From positions 1 through 64,000 of the forward strand of contig CAZKVU010000005.1 of NCBI GenBank assembly GCA_964556475.1: a stretch of DNA of 64,000 bases, given 5' to 3'. A model generated the notes under the pieces. It had not been told where the DNA came from, did no database searches, and saw only the letters and a list, made by a program, of their open reading frames with translations. Made by a program: the position numbers and the translations under genes. Positions 24,892-33,067 of this stretch are shown here, one piece after another. This DNA comes from CAZKVU01 sp964556475 (lineage in GTDB: Bacteria; Patescibacteriota; Microgenomatia; UBA1406; HO2-37-13b). How positions within the stretch are numbered: position 1 is the stretch's first letter; each line of letters begins with the position of its first letter.

Positions 24892-25779
24892 ATGAGTCAT
24901 TATGATGTCTTAAAAGGAAAGTGGATTCAGAAGCATAAAGACGTCCAGAGCGATGTCTGGGACAAACATAAAGAGTTTCTCCAGCCTCATGTTGATAAAC
25001 TACTCATGGCTCCGCGGCAGCTCATTGCAGGCTCAATGGCTGGATTGATGATACTTGCCCAACCAGCCCCAGCTTCATTGATTGCCCAAACTGCTCAGAC
25101 CGTTCAAGATTTACAGCAGGACATTCCGGACATACCGGCAAAACAACAACTGATGGCTGATTTAAAAGGCATGCTTCCACCGGATGTGCAGCCATTATCT
25201 GAGGAAGAAAATATCAAGATTTCTGAAGTTTTGTCGCAACATTTTAATATAGCGGTAAGTCATAACTTGGGAGGAAAACCACTTAACCGAACGTATGGCA
25301 TTATCGGCGCAGAGCAACATCTGATGAGATATCCAGGAGATACGATGGCAAGTCATTTTAGTAATTCGCAGGATGCTGAAAAATATTATTCTTCAGGAAT
25401 GGCTCCTGGAAGAGGTGGATGGGGATATTTTGCGCAATCTGTATCGTCAATGACAGAAGAAGACGTAATGAGAGAAAAGTATTATATTGCCGTACAAACA
25501 TTCCTTGCACCTGGATGGAGTCAGGATATTCGCGGACACTATGAATTCTATAAATTCAGAAAGATGCTTGTTGTCAATCCTGAAAATGGCAAAGCACTTG
25601 TTGCCGTAATCGGCGATGCCGGACCTGCACAATGGACAGGAAAGCATCTTGGAGGTTCTCCCGAAGTTATGATTTATTTACAAAGAGTTGATGGTTCTCG
25701 TCGCGGACCTGTTCTGTATTATTTCATCGATGATCCAGAAAACAAAGTCCCATTAGGGCCAATTGAAGTACAATCGTAA
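24892..25779 (+). CDS. Hypothetical protein with one internal hydrophobic segment
   Basis: 295 residues, function unknown. A charged N-terminus (about 1-40) precedes a hydrophobic stretch (QLIAGSMAGLMILAQPAPASLIA, about 43-65) that could span the membrane. The C-terminal part has a compact domain with GIIGAEQHLMRYPGD, MAPGRGGWGYFAQ and the striking VAVIGDAGPAQWTGKHLGGSPEVM. That last pattern is reminiscent of double-psi beta-barrel or murein-binding domains, but I cannot assign a family. Co-directional with the two small genes after it. Confidence 0.6.
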   Translation: MSHYDVLKGKWIQKHKDVQSDVWDKHKEFLQPHVDKLLMAPRQLIAGSMAGLMILAQPAPASLIAQTAQTVQDLQQDIPDIPAKQQLMADLKGMLPPDVQPLSEEENIKISEVLSQHFNIAVSHNLGGKPLNRTYGIIGAEQHLMRYPGDTMASHFSNSQDAEKYYSSGMAPGRGGWGYFAQSVSSMTEEDVMREKYYIAVQTFLAPGWSQDIRGHYEFYKFRKMLVVNPENGKALVAVIGDAGPAQWTGKHLGGSPEVMIYLQRVDGSRRGPVLYYFIDDPENKVPLGPIEVQS

Positions 25780-25780
25780 T

Positions 25781-26113
25781 ATGAAGCATTTTTATACGCA
25801 TATCATTGATTTAGGAGATATAGACAGAGAATTTAAGATTCTTGATTTAACTGATGATGAGAAAAATCACCTTGTTCTTGTTATTGAATCAACAATTCAT
25901 CATATTATTATAGATACCGTATTAACCGAGTTACCAGATGAGCACAAACATACCTTTCTTAAGCATGTTTCAGATGAAAATCACAAAAGCATATGGGAAT
26001 TGCTCCGGTCTGTTATCAAGGATCCTGAAGAGCGCATACGATATGCAGTTGATAAATATAAAAAGGAAATTATGAAAGATATAAGAGATCTCCATGATAA
26101 GATAAGTGATTAG
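25781..26113 (+). CDS. Small helical cytoplasmic protein
   Basis: 110 residues from ATG 25781, one base after the previous stop; an upstream in-frame ATG at 25763 would overlap that gene. Predominantly charged helices (LTDDEKNHLVLVIESTIHHIIIDTVLTELPDEHKHTFLKH), with no cysteine or transmembrane segment. Family not recognised. Probably cotranscribed with the preceding gene. Confidence 0.6.
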   Translation: MKHFYTHIIDLGDIDREFKILDLTDDEKNHLVLVIESTIHHIIIDTVLTELPDEHKHTFLKHVSDENHKSIWELLRSVIKDPEERIRYAVDKYKKEIMKDIRDLHDKISD

Positions 26114-26118
26114 CGGAG

Positions 26119-26124
26119 TATAAT
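26119..26124 (+). promoter_or_regulatory. Consensus -10, leaderless
   Basis: Perfect TATAAT ending 6 nt before ATG 26131, giving a leaderless start for the 35-residue membrane peptide and the downstream msrB. Confidence 0.55.
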
Positions 26125-26130
26125 ACGTTT

Positions 26131-26238
26131 ATGGAAGACTTTCTCAATTTTCTGAAAAAGTATGGGGCTTGGATTCTTGCACTGCCATTCCTTGTTATTG
26201 CACTCGGATATATTATCCTACTTACTATCTTCAGTTAG
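26131..26238 (+). CDS. 35-residue single-pass membrane peptide
   Basis: A short frame: MEDFLNFLKKYGAW then a 19-residue hydrophobic helix (ILALPFLVIALGYIILLTI). It starts 6 nt after a perfect TATAAT hexamer and ends 2 bp before the msrB start, so it is the first cistron of an msrB transcript. The amphipathic N-terminus plus one helix resembles small membrane regulators. Function unknown. Confidence 0.65.
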   Translation: MEDFLNFLKKYGAWILALPFLVIALGYIILLTIFS

Positions 26239-26240
26239 AT

Positions 26241-26651
26241 ATGAACGATCAAAATACAAATCAGGTTAAATTAACAGAGGAAGAATGGAAACAAAAACTT
26301 TCCCCTGAAGCTTATCATGTTTTAAGAGAAAAAGGGACAGAGGCTCCTTTCTCAGGGAAATTATATCAGGAGGAACGGAGCGGTAAGTATCATTGTGGCG
26401 CGTGTAATGCTCTATTGTTTTCATCTAAAACAAAATATGACGCCCATTGTGGATGGCCGAGTTTTTATGACATCGATGACAAATCGAAAGTTAAATTTCA
26501 CGAAGATAACTCATTTGGTATGAATAGAACAGAAGTGACGTGCAATAATTGCGGTTCACATTTGGGGCATATTTTCCCCGATGGACCACAGCCTACAGGA
26601 CAACGTTATTGCATAAATTCCTTATCTCTATCTTTTTCTCCCGAGGCGTAA
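26241..26651 (+). CDS. msrB: Peptide-methionine (R)-S-oxide reductase
   Basis: 136 residues from ATG 26241. MsrB motifs: KLSPEAYHVLREKGTEAPFSGK, the structural zinc pairs CGAC and CNNC, HCGWPSF, GSHLGHIFPDG and the catalytic Cys in RYCINS. It reduces methionine-R-sulfoxide in proteins. An earlier in-frame ATG at 26169 lies inside the small peptide gene and is rejected. Coupled to the 35-residue peptide gene. Confidence 0.95.
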   Translation: MNDQNTNQVKLTEEEWKQKLSPEAYHVLREKGTEAPFSGKLYQEERSGKYHCGACNALLFSSKTKYDAHCGWPSFYDIDDKSKVKFHEDNSFGMNRTEVTCNNCGSHLGHIFPDGPQPTGQRYCINSLSLSFSPEA

Positions 26652-26787
26652 TTTCTTCTTGATACATCAACTTTACCCATTAACAGTATTATTGAGATAA
26701 TGATCGCACACTAGTGTTAATGAGGTGACAAAAATAACTGCGAATTTCGTCAATGCGCAATTACACGATTCAATCGCCTCGAGTTTT

Positions 26788-27006
26788 TTATTTCATGTCT
26801 CCGCTGCAATATTTACAGATTGTCTTGTGGTAGACCACTTCTACGAGTGCTGAGACACCTACGAGAATATAGACAACCTTTTCAAGCATTGGCCATGCAC
26901 CAAGAAGCATGTTAACAAGGTTCATGTCTAACAATCCCATCAAACCCCAGTTAAGAGCTCCGACGACCATCAGTGTATACGTTACCATGTGTAGCTGTTT
27001 ACTCAT
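26788..27006 (-). CDS. DUF378 (YuzA-like) membrane protein
   Basis: 72 residues from ATG 27006 with two transmembrane helices. The hallmark VVGALNWGLMGLLDMNLV is DUF378. A C-terminal HKTICKYCSGDMK adds a CxxC. Function unknown; the family is widespread in bacteria. It is the only gene in the window for which I see a full-strength Shine-Dalgarno sequence, so it may be translated in the usual way while its neighbours are leaderless. Confidence 0.85.
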   Translation of the reverse strand: MSKQLHMVTYTLMVVGALNWGLMGLLDMNLVNMLLGAWPMLEKVVYILVGVSALVEVVYHKTICKYCSGDMK

Positions 27007-27011
27007 ATATA

Positions 27012-27022
27012 TCACCTCCTTT
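27012..27022 (-). promoter_or_regulatory. Strong Shine-Dalgarno for DUF378 gene
   Basis: On the minus strand AAAGGAGGTGA, an almost complete complement of the 16S rRNA tail, with AGGAGG 8 nt before the ATG at 27006. It stands out in a window where most starts have no SD. Confidence 0.8.
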
Positions 27023-27078
27023 CGTACCTTCTATTAAGATTGTAATATATTGGTTTGTTTCGTACAATAAAGTCCATT

Positions 27079-27663
27079 ATGCTCTCTCACAAAGATCAGC
27101 ATTTGATTCAACGACTCCTTCAGAAAGATGAGCAAGCACTTCGGGAGTTCTACCTTCTGTATAAAGATTCACTTTTACAATATTTACAGCGATCTCTGAG
27201 TAGCGATGATGCAGAAGAAGTCTTGCAGGATTCATTTATGCATACACTTGATGCCTTACGAAATTTTCGAGGCCAATCATCACTGAAAACATTTTTGTAT
27301 TCCATAGCAAAGCGCAAAGCTGTTGATAAATTGAGGAGAAAATCAATTAAAAGAGTTCTGTTTTCCTGTTTTCCTGAAAAATTCGTTGATTCTCTGGCAA
27401 CTGTTTTTATGAAAGATACGCTTGACCAGAAACATCTTGAGAAAAAGATTGAAAAAATTTTCCAGGAACTTCCAAATGATTATAGCCTTGTTATTAGACT
27501 AAAGTATAAAGAAGGCTATAAAATTTCAGAAATTGCACAAAAAGTTCATCTGTCACCAAAAGCTACCGAGAGTTTACTTTTTAGAGCGAGAAAGGCCTTC
27601 ATGTTAACTTATGACACGTACGAACGACAAGGTCTATTCTCAATTAAAGAAACATTTCGATGA
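27079..27663 (+). CDS. ECF-type RNA polymerase sigma factor
   Basis: 194 residues from ATG 27079. Region 2: FYLLYKDSLLQYLQRSLSSDDAEEVLQDSFMHTLDALRNFRGQSSLKTFLYSIAKRKAVDKLRRK. Region 4: LPNDYSLVIRLKYKEGYKISEIAQKVHLSPKATESLLFRARKAF. There is no sigma-1.1 or sigma-3 domain, so it is an extracytoplasmic-function type. The downstream gene overlaps it and encodes a short cytoplasmic segment plus a transmembrane helix, as in a minimal anti-sigma arrangement; this is inference. The mevalonate genes follow in the same direction. Confidence 0.9.
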   Translation: MLSHKDQHLIQRLLQKDEQALREFYLLYKDSLLQYLQRSLSSDDAEEVLQDSFMHTLDALRNFRGQSSLKTFLYSIAKRKAVDKLRRKSIKRVLFSCFPEKFVDSLATVFMKDTLDQKHLEKKIEKIFQELPNDYSLVIRLKYKEGYKISEIAQKVHLSPKATESLLFRARKAFMLTYDTYERQGLFSIKETFR

Positions 27664-27856
27664 GGTTTACTCAATAAAGCCTTCTGATCTGCGCTTTCCA
27701 TGGCTTACTAAAATCTATAAGTATTTTAGTGGGTATGTTAAGTTTCTACCATTTCGCGTATTTGTGCCGCTATCTGCAGTCATTGCCTTTATTGCATATA
27801 TAATTTTCGGACTACTTATTATTCGTTTGGTGTCAATTCTTCAATATGGCTTTTAA
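27611..27856 (+). CDS. Small single-pass membrane protein (possible anti-sigma)
   Basis: 81 residues. About 45 charged cytoplasmic residues precede one transmembrane helix (VFVPLSAVIAFIAYIIFGLLIIRLV). It overlaps the sigma factor gene by 53 bp and the next gene by 11 bp, indicating translational coupling. No HxxxCxxC zinc anti-sigma motif is present. A sigma-binding role is suggested by position only. Confidence 0.55.
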   Translation: MTRTNDKVYSQLKKHFDEVYSIKPSDLRFPWLTKIYKYFSGYVKFLPFRVFVPLSAVIAFIAYIIFGLLIIRLVSILQYGF

Positions 27857-28493
27857 AGGCTTTGGGCATTATGCTGCTCACGCATTGTCATCGTTTGTAT
27901 TTTTTGTGAAAAATACGATATATCTTACTGCTTCGCCATATAAAACAATGAGACGGATCTCGATGGAACGGGATAACGGACAGATTATTATTATTCTCGC
28001 AATCGCCATTGGATATTTTTTTTACGCTCAGATTGTCCGACAGCGAACATTCCATCCATTGATAATCTCACCTTCTGCTTTTATTTCAAGTGTGACGTTT
28101 TGTCTTACTTTTGGCATAGCAACGTACTTTTTCTATTACATGTATAAGGGCGTAAAGCATAATTCAGGGGTTGAATATTCATCATTTTTATTTACCTTTG
28201 CGTATTCCCTTATTCCGACATTTATATGGTTCTATACAACTTCAACGCTTTTTTATTTACTCCCTCCGCCCCGAACCGCGTCATTTCTTGGGAAAGGGTT
28301 TAGTCTTGTGTTTGTATCATTCTCGCTGACATTACTTCTATGGAGATTTATTTTGCTGTATTTATCAGTACGATTTTCAGCAAAAGCATCGTTTTATCGC
28401 ACTATAACAAGCATTGGTTTGTTTTTGGTATGGTTTGTCCCTTATTCATACGCTCTCTATTCATTAGAAATTTTTAGAATTCCTTTTATATGA
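27846..28493 (+). CDS. Polytopic membrane protein (Yip1-like topology)
   Basis: 215 residues with about five transmembrane helices (55-70, 80-100, 115-140, 150-172, 187-210). The cytoplasmic N-terminal segment ASPYKTMRRISMERDNGQ preceding the helix bundle resembles Yip1-domain proteins. No catalytic motif is seen. It overlaps both the gene before it and the HMG-CoA reductase gene after it (4 bp), so it belongs to the same operon. Confidence 0.6.
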   Translation: MAFKGFGHYAAHALSSFVFFVKNTIYLTASPYKTMRRISMERDNGQIIIILAIAIGYFFYAQIVRQRTFHPLIISPSAFISSVTFCLTFGIATYFFYYMYKGVKHNSGVEYSSFLFTFAYSLIPTFIWFYTTSTLFYLLPPPRTASFLGKGFSLVFVSFSLTLLLWRFILLYLSVRFSAKASFYRTITSIGLFLVWFVPYSYALYSLEIFRIPFI

Positions 28494-29614
28494 AAAAATT
28501 AAGAGACTTTAGTTCAGCTCCAGAGCGTCGTACGTACATCGAGTCGCTTATTAATACTCCGCTTGAGCATATTGGTCAAGCATATAACGATGATGAAACA
28601 ATAACCTATTGTGAAAACCTCATTGGCGCAACTACGGTTCCGCTTGGGATAGCAGGGCCTTTAAAATTAAAAAGCGATACGCTTGATGCTGAATACTTTA
28701 TTCCTCTTGCAACAACAGAAGGCGCACTGGTTGGATCAGTAAGTAGAGGTTCTAAAGCAATTACACAATCTGGTGGAGCAAATGCTTTTTCACTGCGTAT
28801 TGGAACAACACGCGGTCCGGTATTTTATGTAGGTAATTTGGAGAACAATAAAAAATTGCGTGCATGGCTTCAGGATAATGAAGAAAAGATTTCAAAAATC
28901 CCTGAACCAACATCACCGTTTATTAAATATACAAAAATGGTTGTATCGGGTACGAGTGATTACGTATATATTAATTTTTACTTTGATACGCAGGATGCAA
29001 TGGGGATGAATATGGCAACAATCGCAACGCAGCTTATTGCTGACTATATTCAGCAGGAAACTGGTTATAAAAACATTGCTGTAGCAGGCAATTTTGATAG
29101 CGATAAAAAGCCATCGTGGGCAAATTTTGTCAATGGACGAGGTTTTCAAATTCGAGCTGAAGCAACGATTAAGACAGATGTAATTCAATCAGTACTGAAA
29201 TCATCAGCAGAGAAAATATACGAAACGTGGTTGGCCAAATGCATGGTTGGATCAGCACTTGTCGGATCTCTCGGCTTTAATTCTCATTTTGCAAATATTG
29301 TAGCTGCATTTTATATAGCAACAGGACAGGACCCAGCGCACGTTGTCGAAGGAAGTATGGGAATTACTTCGACAAAAATGTTACCAAACGGCGATTTATA
29401 TATTGCTGTATATCTCCCGGCTGTCATGATCGCAACAATCGGTGGAGGAACAAAATTGAATACACAGCAAGAAGCTCAAAAAATTGTTGGCGTTAAACAG
29501 TCGTATCAGCTTGCCGAAGTTTTAGGAGGAGCTGTCCTAGCAGGCGAATTATCATTATTATCTGCAATTGCAGAATGCTCATTAGCTCGAGCTCATGAAA
29601 GATTAGGTCGATAA
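28490..29614 (+). CDS. hmgA: Hydroxymethylglutaryl-CoA reductase (class I)
   Basis: 374 residues, close to archaeal class I HMGR. Catalytic residues: Glu77 (ATTEGALVGS), Lys206 (DSDKKPSW), Asp281 (GQDPAHVVEGS) and His369 (LARAHERLG). The NADP loop DAMGMNMAT and GGGTKL are present. It reduces HMG-CoA to mevalonate with NADPH and is normally the committed step. First of seven contiguous mevalonate-pathway genes. Its start overlaps the upstream membrane-protein gene by 4 bp. Confidence 0.95.
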   Translation: MKKLRDFSSAPERRTYIESLINTPLEHIGQAYNDDETITYCENLIGATTVPLGIAGPLKLKSDTLDAEYFIPLATTEGALVGSVSRGSKAITQSGGANAFSLRIGTTRGPVFYVGNLENNKKLRAWLQDNEEKISKIPEPTSPFIKYTKMVVSGTSDYVYINFYFDTQDAMGMNMATIATQLIADYIQQETGYKNIAVAGNFDSDKKPSWANFVNGRGFQIRAEATIKTDVIQSVLKSSAEKIYETWLAKCMVGSALVGSLGFNSHFANIVAAFYIATGQDPAHVVEGSMGITSTKMLPNGDLYIAVYLPAVMIATIGGGTKLNTQQEAQKIVGVKQSYQLAEVLGGAVLAGELSLLSAIAECSLARAHERLGR

Positions 29615-29615
29615 T

Positions 29616-30641
29616 ATGGTCGGAATTGTTTCATACGGATTTTATATCCCTCAATACAGAATCACAACAGATGAAATAGCCTCGCGATGGGGGAAGAATT
29701 CTGCTGCTATGAAAAAATCACTTATGATTCATGAGAAGGCAGTGGGTGGTTATGATGAGGATGCTTTGACTATGGCATATGAAGCATCGTTAATGGCTTT
29801 CCAAAAGTCTCCATGTAAACCAACTGATATGCAGGGTGTGTTTGTTGGATCAGAAAATCATCCTTATGCTGTCAATCCAACATCAACTTCACTTGCTGAA
29901 TATTTAGGCGTAGGTAATAATTACACGGGATATGACACACAATTTGCATGTAAAGCCGCTACTGGTGCGCTATTTTCAACATTCGGGTTTGTTAAAAGTG
30001 GATTGATAAAAAATGGACTCGTGGTGGGAACTGATAAGGCAACAGGAAAACCCGGTGATGCGCTTGAATACTCTGCAGGATCAGCTGCAGCTGCATTTAT
30101 TGTTGGTGATGACAATGTGATATTGGAATTCAATGGAGGTGTGTCATTTTCCTCTGATACGCCGGATTTTTGGCGCCGCGAATCAGCACAATATCCTTCG
30201 CATGCTGGTCGCTTTACTGCTGAGCCAGGTTACTTTAAACATATTGTTGGGGCAACTAAATCACTTCTCAAAACACATAAAGCACAGGCCTCTGACTTTG
30301 ATCATGTCATTTTTCATACACCCAATGGTTCATTTCCTGCAAAAGCAGCTCATATCTTAGGATTCAAACCTGAACAATCACAGTATGCACGGGTTGTGAC
30401 CGAGCTCGGAAATTCCTACACGGCATCTGCATTTATCGCTCTTTGTTCAGTTTTGGATTATGCGAAAGCTCGCGAGCGAATTCTTTTTGTTTCATATGGT
30501 TCGGGAGCTGGATCAGACGCATTTATGTTCACTGTTACAAAGGAGATTGAAAAAAGGCGAAAAGATTTTCATAAGACCCTGCAAAGCAAAACATATATTA
30601 ACTATGACACATATAGACATTTTATGAATTCAGGTCATTAA
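29616..30641 (+). CDS. Hydroxymethylglutaryl-CoA synthase (archaeal type)
   Basis: 341 residues. FabH/HMGS thiolase fold; the acyl-accepting Cys112 is in YDTQFACKAATGAL, with GTDKATGKPGDALEYSAGSAAAAF, IFHTPNGSFPAKAA and the C-terminal VSYGSGAGSDAF. It condenses acetyl-CoA with acetoacetyl-CoA. The length and gene order (HMGS, thiolase, DUF35) are those of archaea, where the three proteins form a channelling complex. Confidence 0.93.
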   Translation: MVGIVSYGFYIPQYRITTDEIASRWGKNSAAMKKSLMIHEKAVGGYDEDALTMAYEASLMAFQKSPCKPTDMQGVFVGSENHPYAVNPTSTSLAEYLGVGNNYTGYDTQFACKAATGALFSTFGFVKSGLIKNGLVVGTDKATGKPGDALEYSAGSAAAAFIVGDDNVILEFNGGVSFSSDTPDFWRRESAQYPSHAGRFTAEPGYFKHIVGATKSLLKTHKAQASDFDHVIFHTPNGSFPAKAAHILGFKPEQSQYARVVTELGNSYTASAFIALCSVLDYAKARERILFVSYGSGAGSDAFMFTVTKEIEKRRKDFHKTLQSKTYINYDTYRHFMNSGH

Positions 30642-30643
30642 AC

Positions 30644-31795
30644 ATGGTATCAATTATTAGCCACTATACAACGCGGTTCGGTGAACTTTGGGAGTCATCA
30701 TTATATGATCTTGTTGAGGAGGCAGTATTCGGGGCACTCAAAGATGCCCAGCTTGAAAAAGAGCATATAGACGCTGTTTTTTATGGAAATATGCTTGCTG
30801 GAATTTTGGAAAATAATGTACATGGAGGAGCGAGAATCGCTGAAATGTTTGGGAATCATATACCAATGTTCAGAATGGAAGCAGCCTGTGCATCAGGAGG
30901 AATAGCTTTTCACAATGCATATAATTATATTCAAGCTGGAGCCGCTGATACTGTGCTAGTTGTTGGAGCTGAAAAAATGACTGATTATCCGGCAGATGTT
31001 GTTGTATCAGCTCTGAGCGCTGCAGCAGCAGGTGAAGAACAGGAAGCAGGATTAACATTTCCCGGTTTATATGGACTTATTGCGAAAGTTTACCTGTCTC
31101 AATATAACTATACTGAGGAAGATTTAGCGTACGTTTCTGTGAAGAATCATTATCATGGAACACTTAATGCGAAAGCGCAGTTTCGCAAGGAAATTACTGT
31201 TGAGGATGTCTTAGCGAGCCCGTATGTAGCTGAGCCTTTGAAAGTTTTAGATTCATCGCCAATTTCAGATGGTGCTTCTGCAATTATTTTGACAAAGGAC
31301 AAAAAGCGTATTAATAAAGCTCGAAATAGCGTGCGTGTTCTAGCATCTGAAGTAGCTACTGATTCTATATCATTATCACATCGAAAAAATCTTGATGAGC
31401 TTGCCGCAACAGTGCATGCTGCCCGTCGAGCATATACAAAAGCGGGAATTACGGCGAAGGACGTTTCTGTTGCAGAAGTACATGATTGTTTTACTATCGC
31501 CGAGTTGCTTGCAATGGAAGACTTAGGATTTTTTAAGAAAGGAACAGCAGGAAAGGCTGTACGGGATTATGTTACACGTCACGATAATGATAGCGCTGTG
31601 ACGATCAACACTTCAGGAGGACTTAAGGCTGCAGGACACCCTGTTGGGGCAACGGGTATTAAGCAAATTGGAGAGATTTTTCTTCAGCTTACTGGCAATG
31701 CAGATAAACGGCAAATCAATAAACCTAAATATGGATTAGCACACAATGTTGGAGGGTCTGGAGGTACAGCAGTTGTTTCATTATTTGGCATTTGA
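30644..31795 (+). CDS. Acetyl-CoA acetyltransferase (archaeal-type thiolase)
   Basis: 383 residues. Active sites: Cys82 in MEAACASGGIAF, His in VHDCFTIAELLAMEDLG, and GGLKAAGHPVGATG. The C-terminal motif reads NVGGSGGTAVVSLFG with no second Cys, as in the SCP2/archaeal thiolase group rather than AtoB. It makes acetoacetyl-CoA. Its partner proteins are HMGS upstream and the DUF35 protein downstream. Confidence 0.92.
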   Translation: MVSIISHYTTRFGELWESSLYDLVEEAVFGALKDAQLEKEHIDAVFYGNMLAGILENNVHGGARIAEMFGNHIPMFRMEAACASGGIAFHNAYNYIQAGAADTVLVVGAEKMTDYPADVVVSALSAAAAGEEQEAGLTFPGLYGLIAKVYLSQYNYTEEDLAYVSVKNHYHGTLNAKAQFRKEITVEDVLASPYVAEPLKVLDSSPISDGASAIILTKDKKRINKARNSVRVLASEVATDSISLSHRKNLDELAATVHAARRAYTKAGITAKDVSVAEVHDCFTIAELLAMEDLGFFKKGTAGKAVRDYVTRHDNDSAVTINTSGGLKAAGHPVGATGIKQIGEIFLQLTGNADKRQINKPKYGLAHNVGGSGGTAVVSLFGI

Positions 31796-31805
31796 CAATA
31801 AAAAC

Positions 31806-32108
31806 ATGGAAAGTCCAATTAAATTATGGAGGCGTCAAAAAACGGTAAAAAAACTCCTTAACCAAAAGGGGAAGATTATTTCATGGACAGTTATTCATGT
31901 TGCCGGACATGCATATGCAGAGCATACGCCTTATCCGGTTATTTTAGTTGAATTAACAAATGGTAAACGGGTGTATGGTCAACTTGTTGATTTTAATGAT
32001 GAAGATTTGCTAATCGGCCAATCTGTAGCATCAGTGTTACGAATTTTGCGTACGTCAAAAACAGACCTTATTGCCTATGGTTTGAAATTTAGGCCAGTAA
32101 AGAGTTAA
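31806..32108 (+). CDS. DUF35 OB-fold protein without zinc ribbon
   Basis: 100 residues from ATG 31806. The OB-fold part is clear: KGKIISWTVIHV, YPVILVELTNGKRVYGQLVDF, and the closing YGLKFRPV. In archaea DUF35 bridges thiolase and HMGS and carries an N-terminal four-Cys zinc ribbon. Here the sequence passes from SPIKLWRRQ directly to KGKIIS and has no cysteine at all, so the zinc ribbon is missing. The longer frame from 31746 lies inside the thiolase gene and contributes no Cys motif. Confidence 0.85.
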   Translation: MESPIKLWRRQKTVKKLLNQKGKIISWTVIHVAGHAYAEHTPYPVILVELTNGKRVYGQLVDFNDEDLLIGQSVASVLRILRTSKTDLIAYGLKFRPVKS

Positions 32109-32125
32109 CGACCAGAAGAAAAATT

Positions 32126-33067
32126 ATGTCAAAAAAGTTTATAACATATTCAGCACCGGGGAAGATAATTTTATCTGGCGAACATACCGTTTTATATGGA
32201 AAGTGTGCATTAATTTCTGCAATTGATAGAAGGCTGACGTTTTCTATTTCAGAGGGATACCAAAAGAAAGATAACAACGTAGATTTTATTGGCGATATTG
32301 TCAAAAAATACTTGGAGGAAAATTCGATACTTATACAAAAGAAACATTATCATATCAATGTAAAATCACTCATACCGCGCAACAGAGGCATGGGTTCGTC
32401 TGGAGCCTTCGCAGTAGCGGGAGTTGCAGCGTTTTTAGAGTTTTTTTCCGGTAGGAAAGATTTTGATCTTGAGGTTGTAAATAATCTGGCCTTCCAAGTA
32501 GAAAAGCGTTTTCATGGAAAACCATCTGGCGTTGATCAAACAACATCGTGCTTTGGTGGCCTTGTTTTTTTTAGAAAAGAGTTTGAGTTTCTGAAAGGCA
32601 TTTATAAACTTAACTTCAAAATTCCGAAGAATATAGGCGATGGTTTATTCTTAGTTGATTCTGGCCGCCCAAAAGAAAATACAGCAGCTATGGTGAAGCA
32701 CGTGGGCGATCTCTACAACTCAAAAACAAAACAAGCACAAGACATTATGAATGAATTAGAAAAAGTAACAAAACGGGTTGTTGTGTCTATTATGAAAGAA
32801 GATAAGAAATTTTTTGATGAAAACATTGATAAAGCTGGAGATTTACTCGATGAATTAGGTATTGTATCAGCCCAAACACGAAAAATTATCAGAGGGATCA
32901 GGCAATTTGGATCATGTAAAGTGACAGGTGCTGGTGGTGTGCAAACTCATTCCGGATTTTTGCTGTGCTCCATTCGTGATACATCTATCTTTAAGAAATA
33001 TTGTGAGGGTCAAGGTTTGAAAGTATTGAAATTTATGCCATCTCAGGATGGGCTGAAAAGGCTATGA
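32126..33067 (+). CDS. mvk: Mevalonate kinase (GHMP family)
   Basis: 313 residues. GHMP motifs: APGKIILSGEHTVLYGKCALISAI, the phosphate loop RNRGMGSSGAFAVAGV, and HGKPSGVDQTTSCFGG, which is typical of mevalonate kinase; motif 3 reads VTGAGGVQTHSGFLLC. It phosphorylates mevalonate at O5. The next gene overlaps by 4 bp. Confidence 0.85.
   Translation: MSKKFITYSAPGKIILSGEHTVLYGKCALISAIDRRLTFSISEGYQKKDNNVDFIGDIVKKYLEENSILIQKKHYHINVKSLIPRNRGMGSSGAFAVAGVAAFLEFFSGRKDFDLEVVNNLAFQVEKRFHGKPSGVDQTTSCFGGLVFFRKEFEFLKGIYKLNFKIPKNIGDGLFLVDSGRPKENTAAMVKHVGDLYNSKTKQAQDIMNELEKVTKRVVVSIMKEDKKFFDENIDKAGDLLDELGIVSAQTRKIIRGIRQFGSCKVTGAGGVQTHSGFLLCSIRDTSIFKKYCEGQGLKVLKFMPSQDGLKRL

Noticed and set aside
26652..26787. 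Possible bidirectional terminator between msrB and the DUF378 gene
   Set aside because: Only weak 4-bp stems are present (CGAT/ATCG near TTTTTT), not enough to call.
31746..31805. DUF35 start upstream inside the thiolase gene
   Set aside because: The extra 20 residues do not supply a zinc ribbon; ATG 31806 lies just after the thiolase stop.
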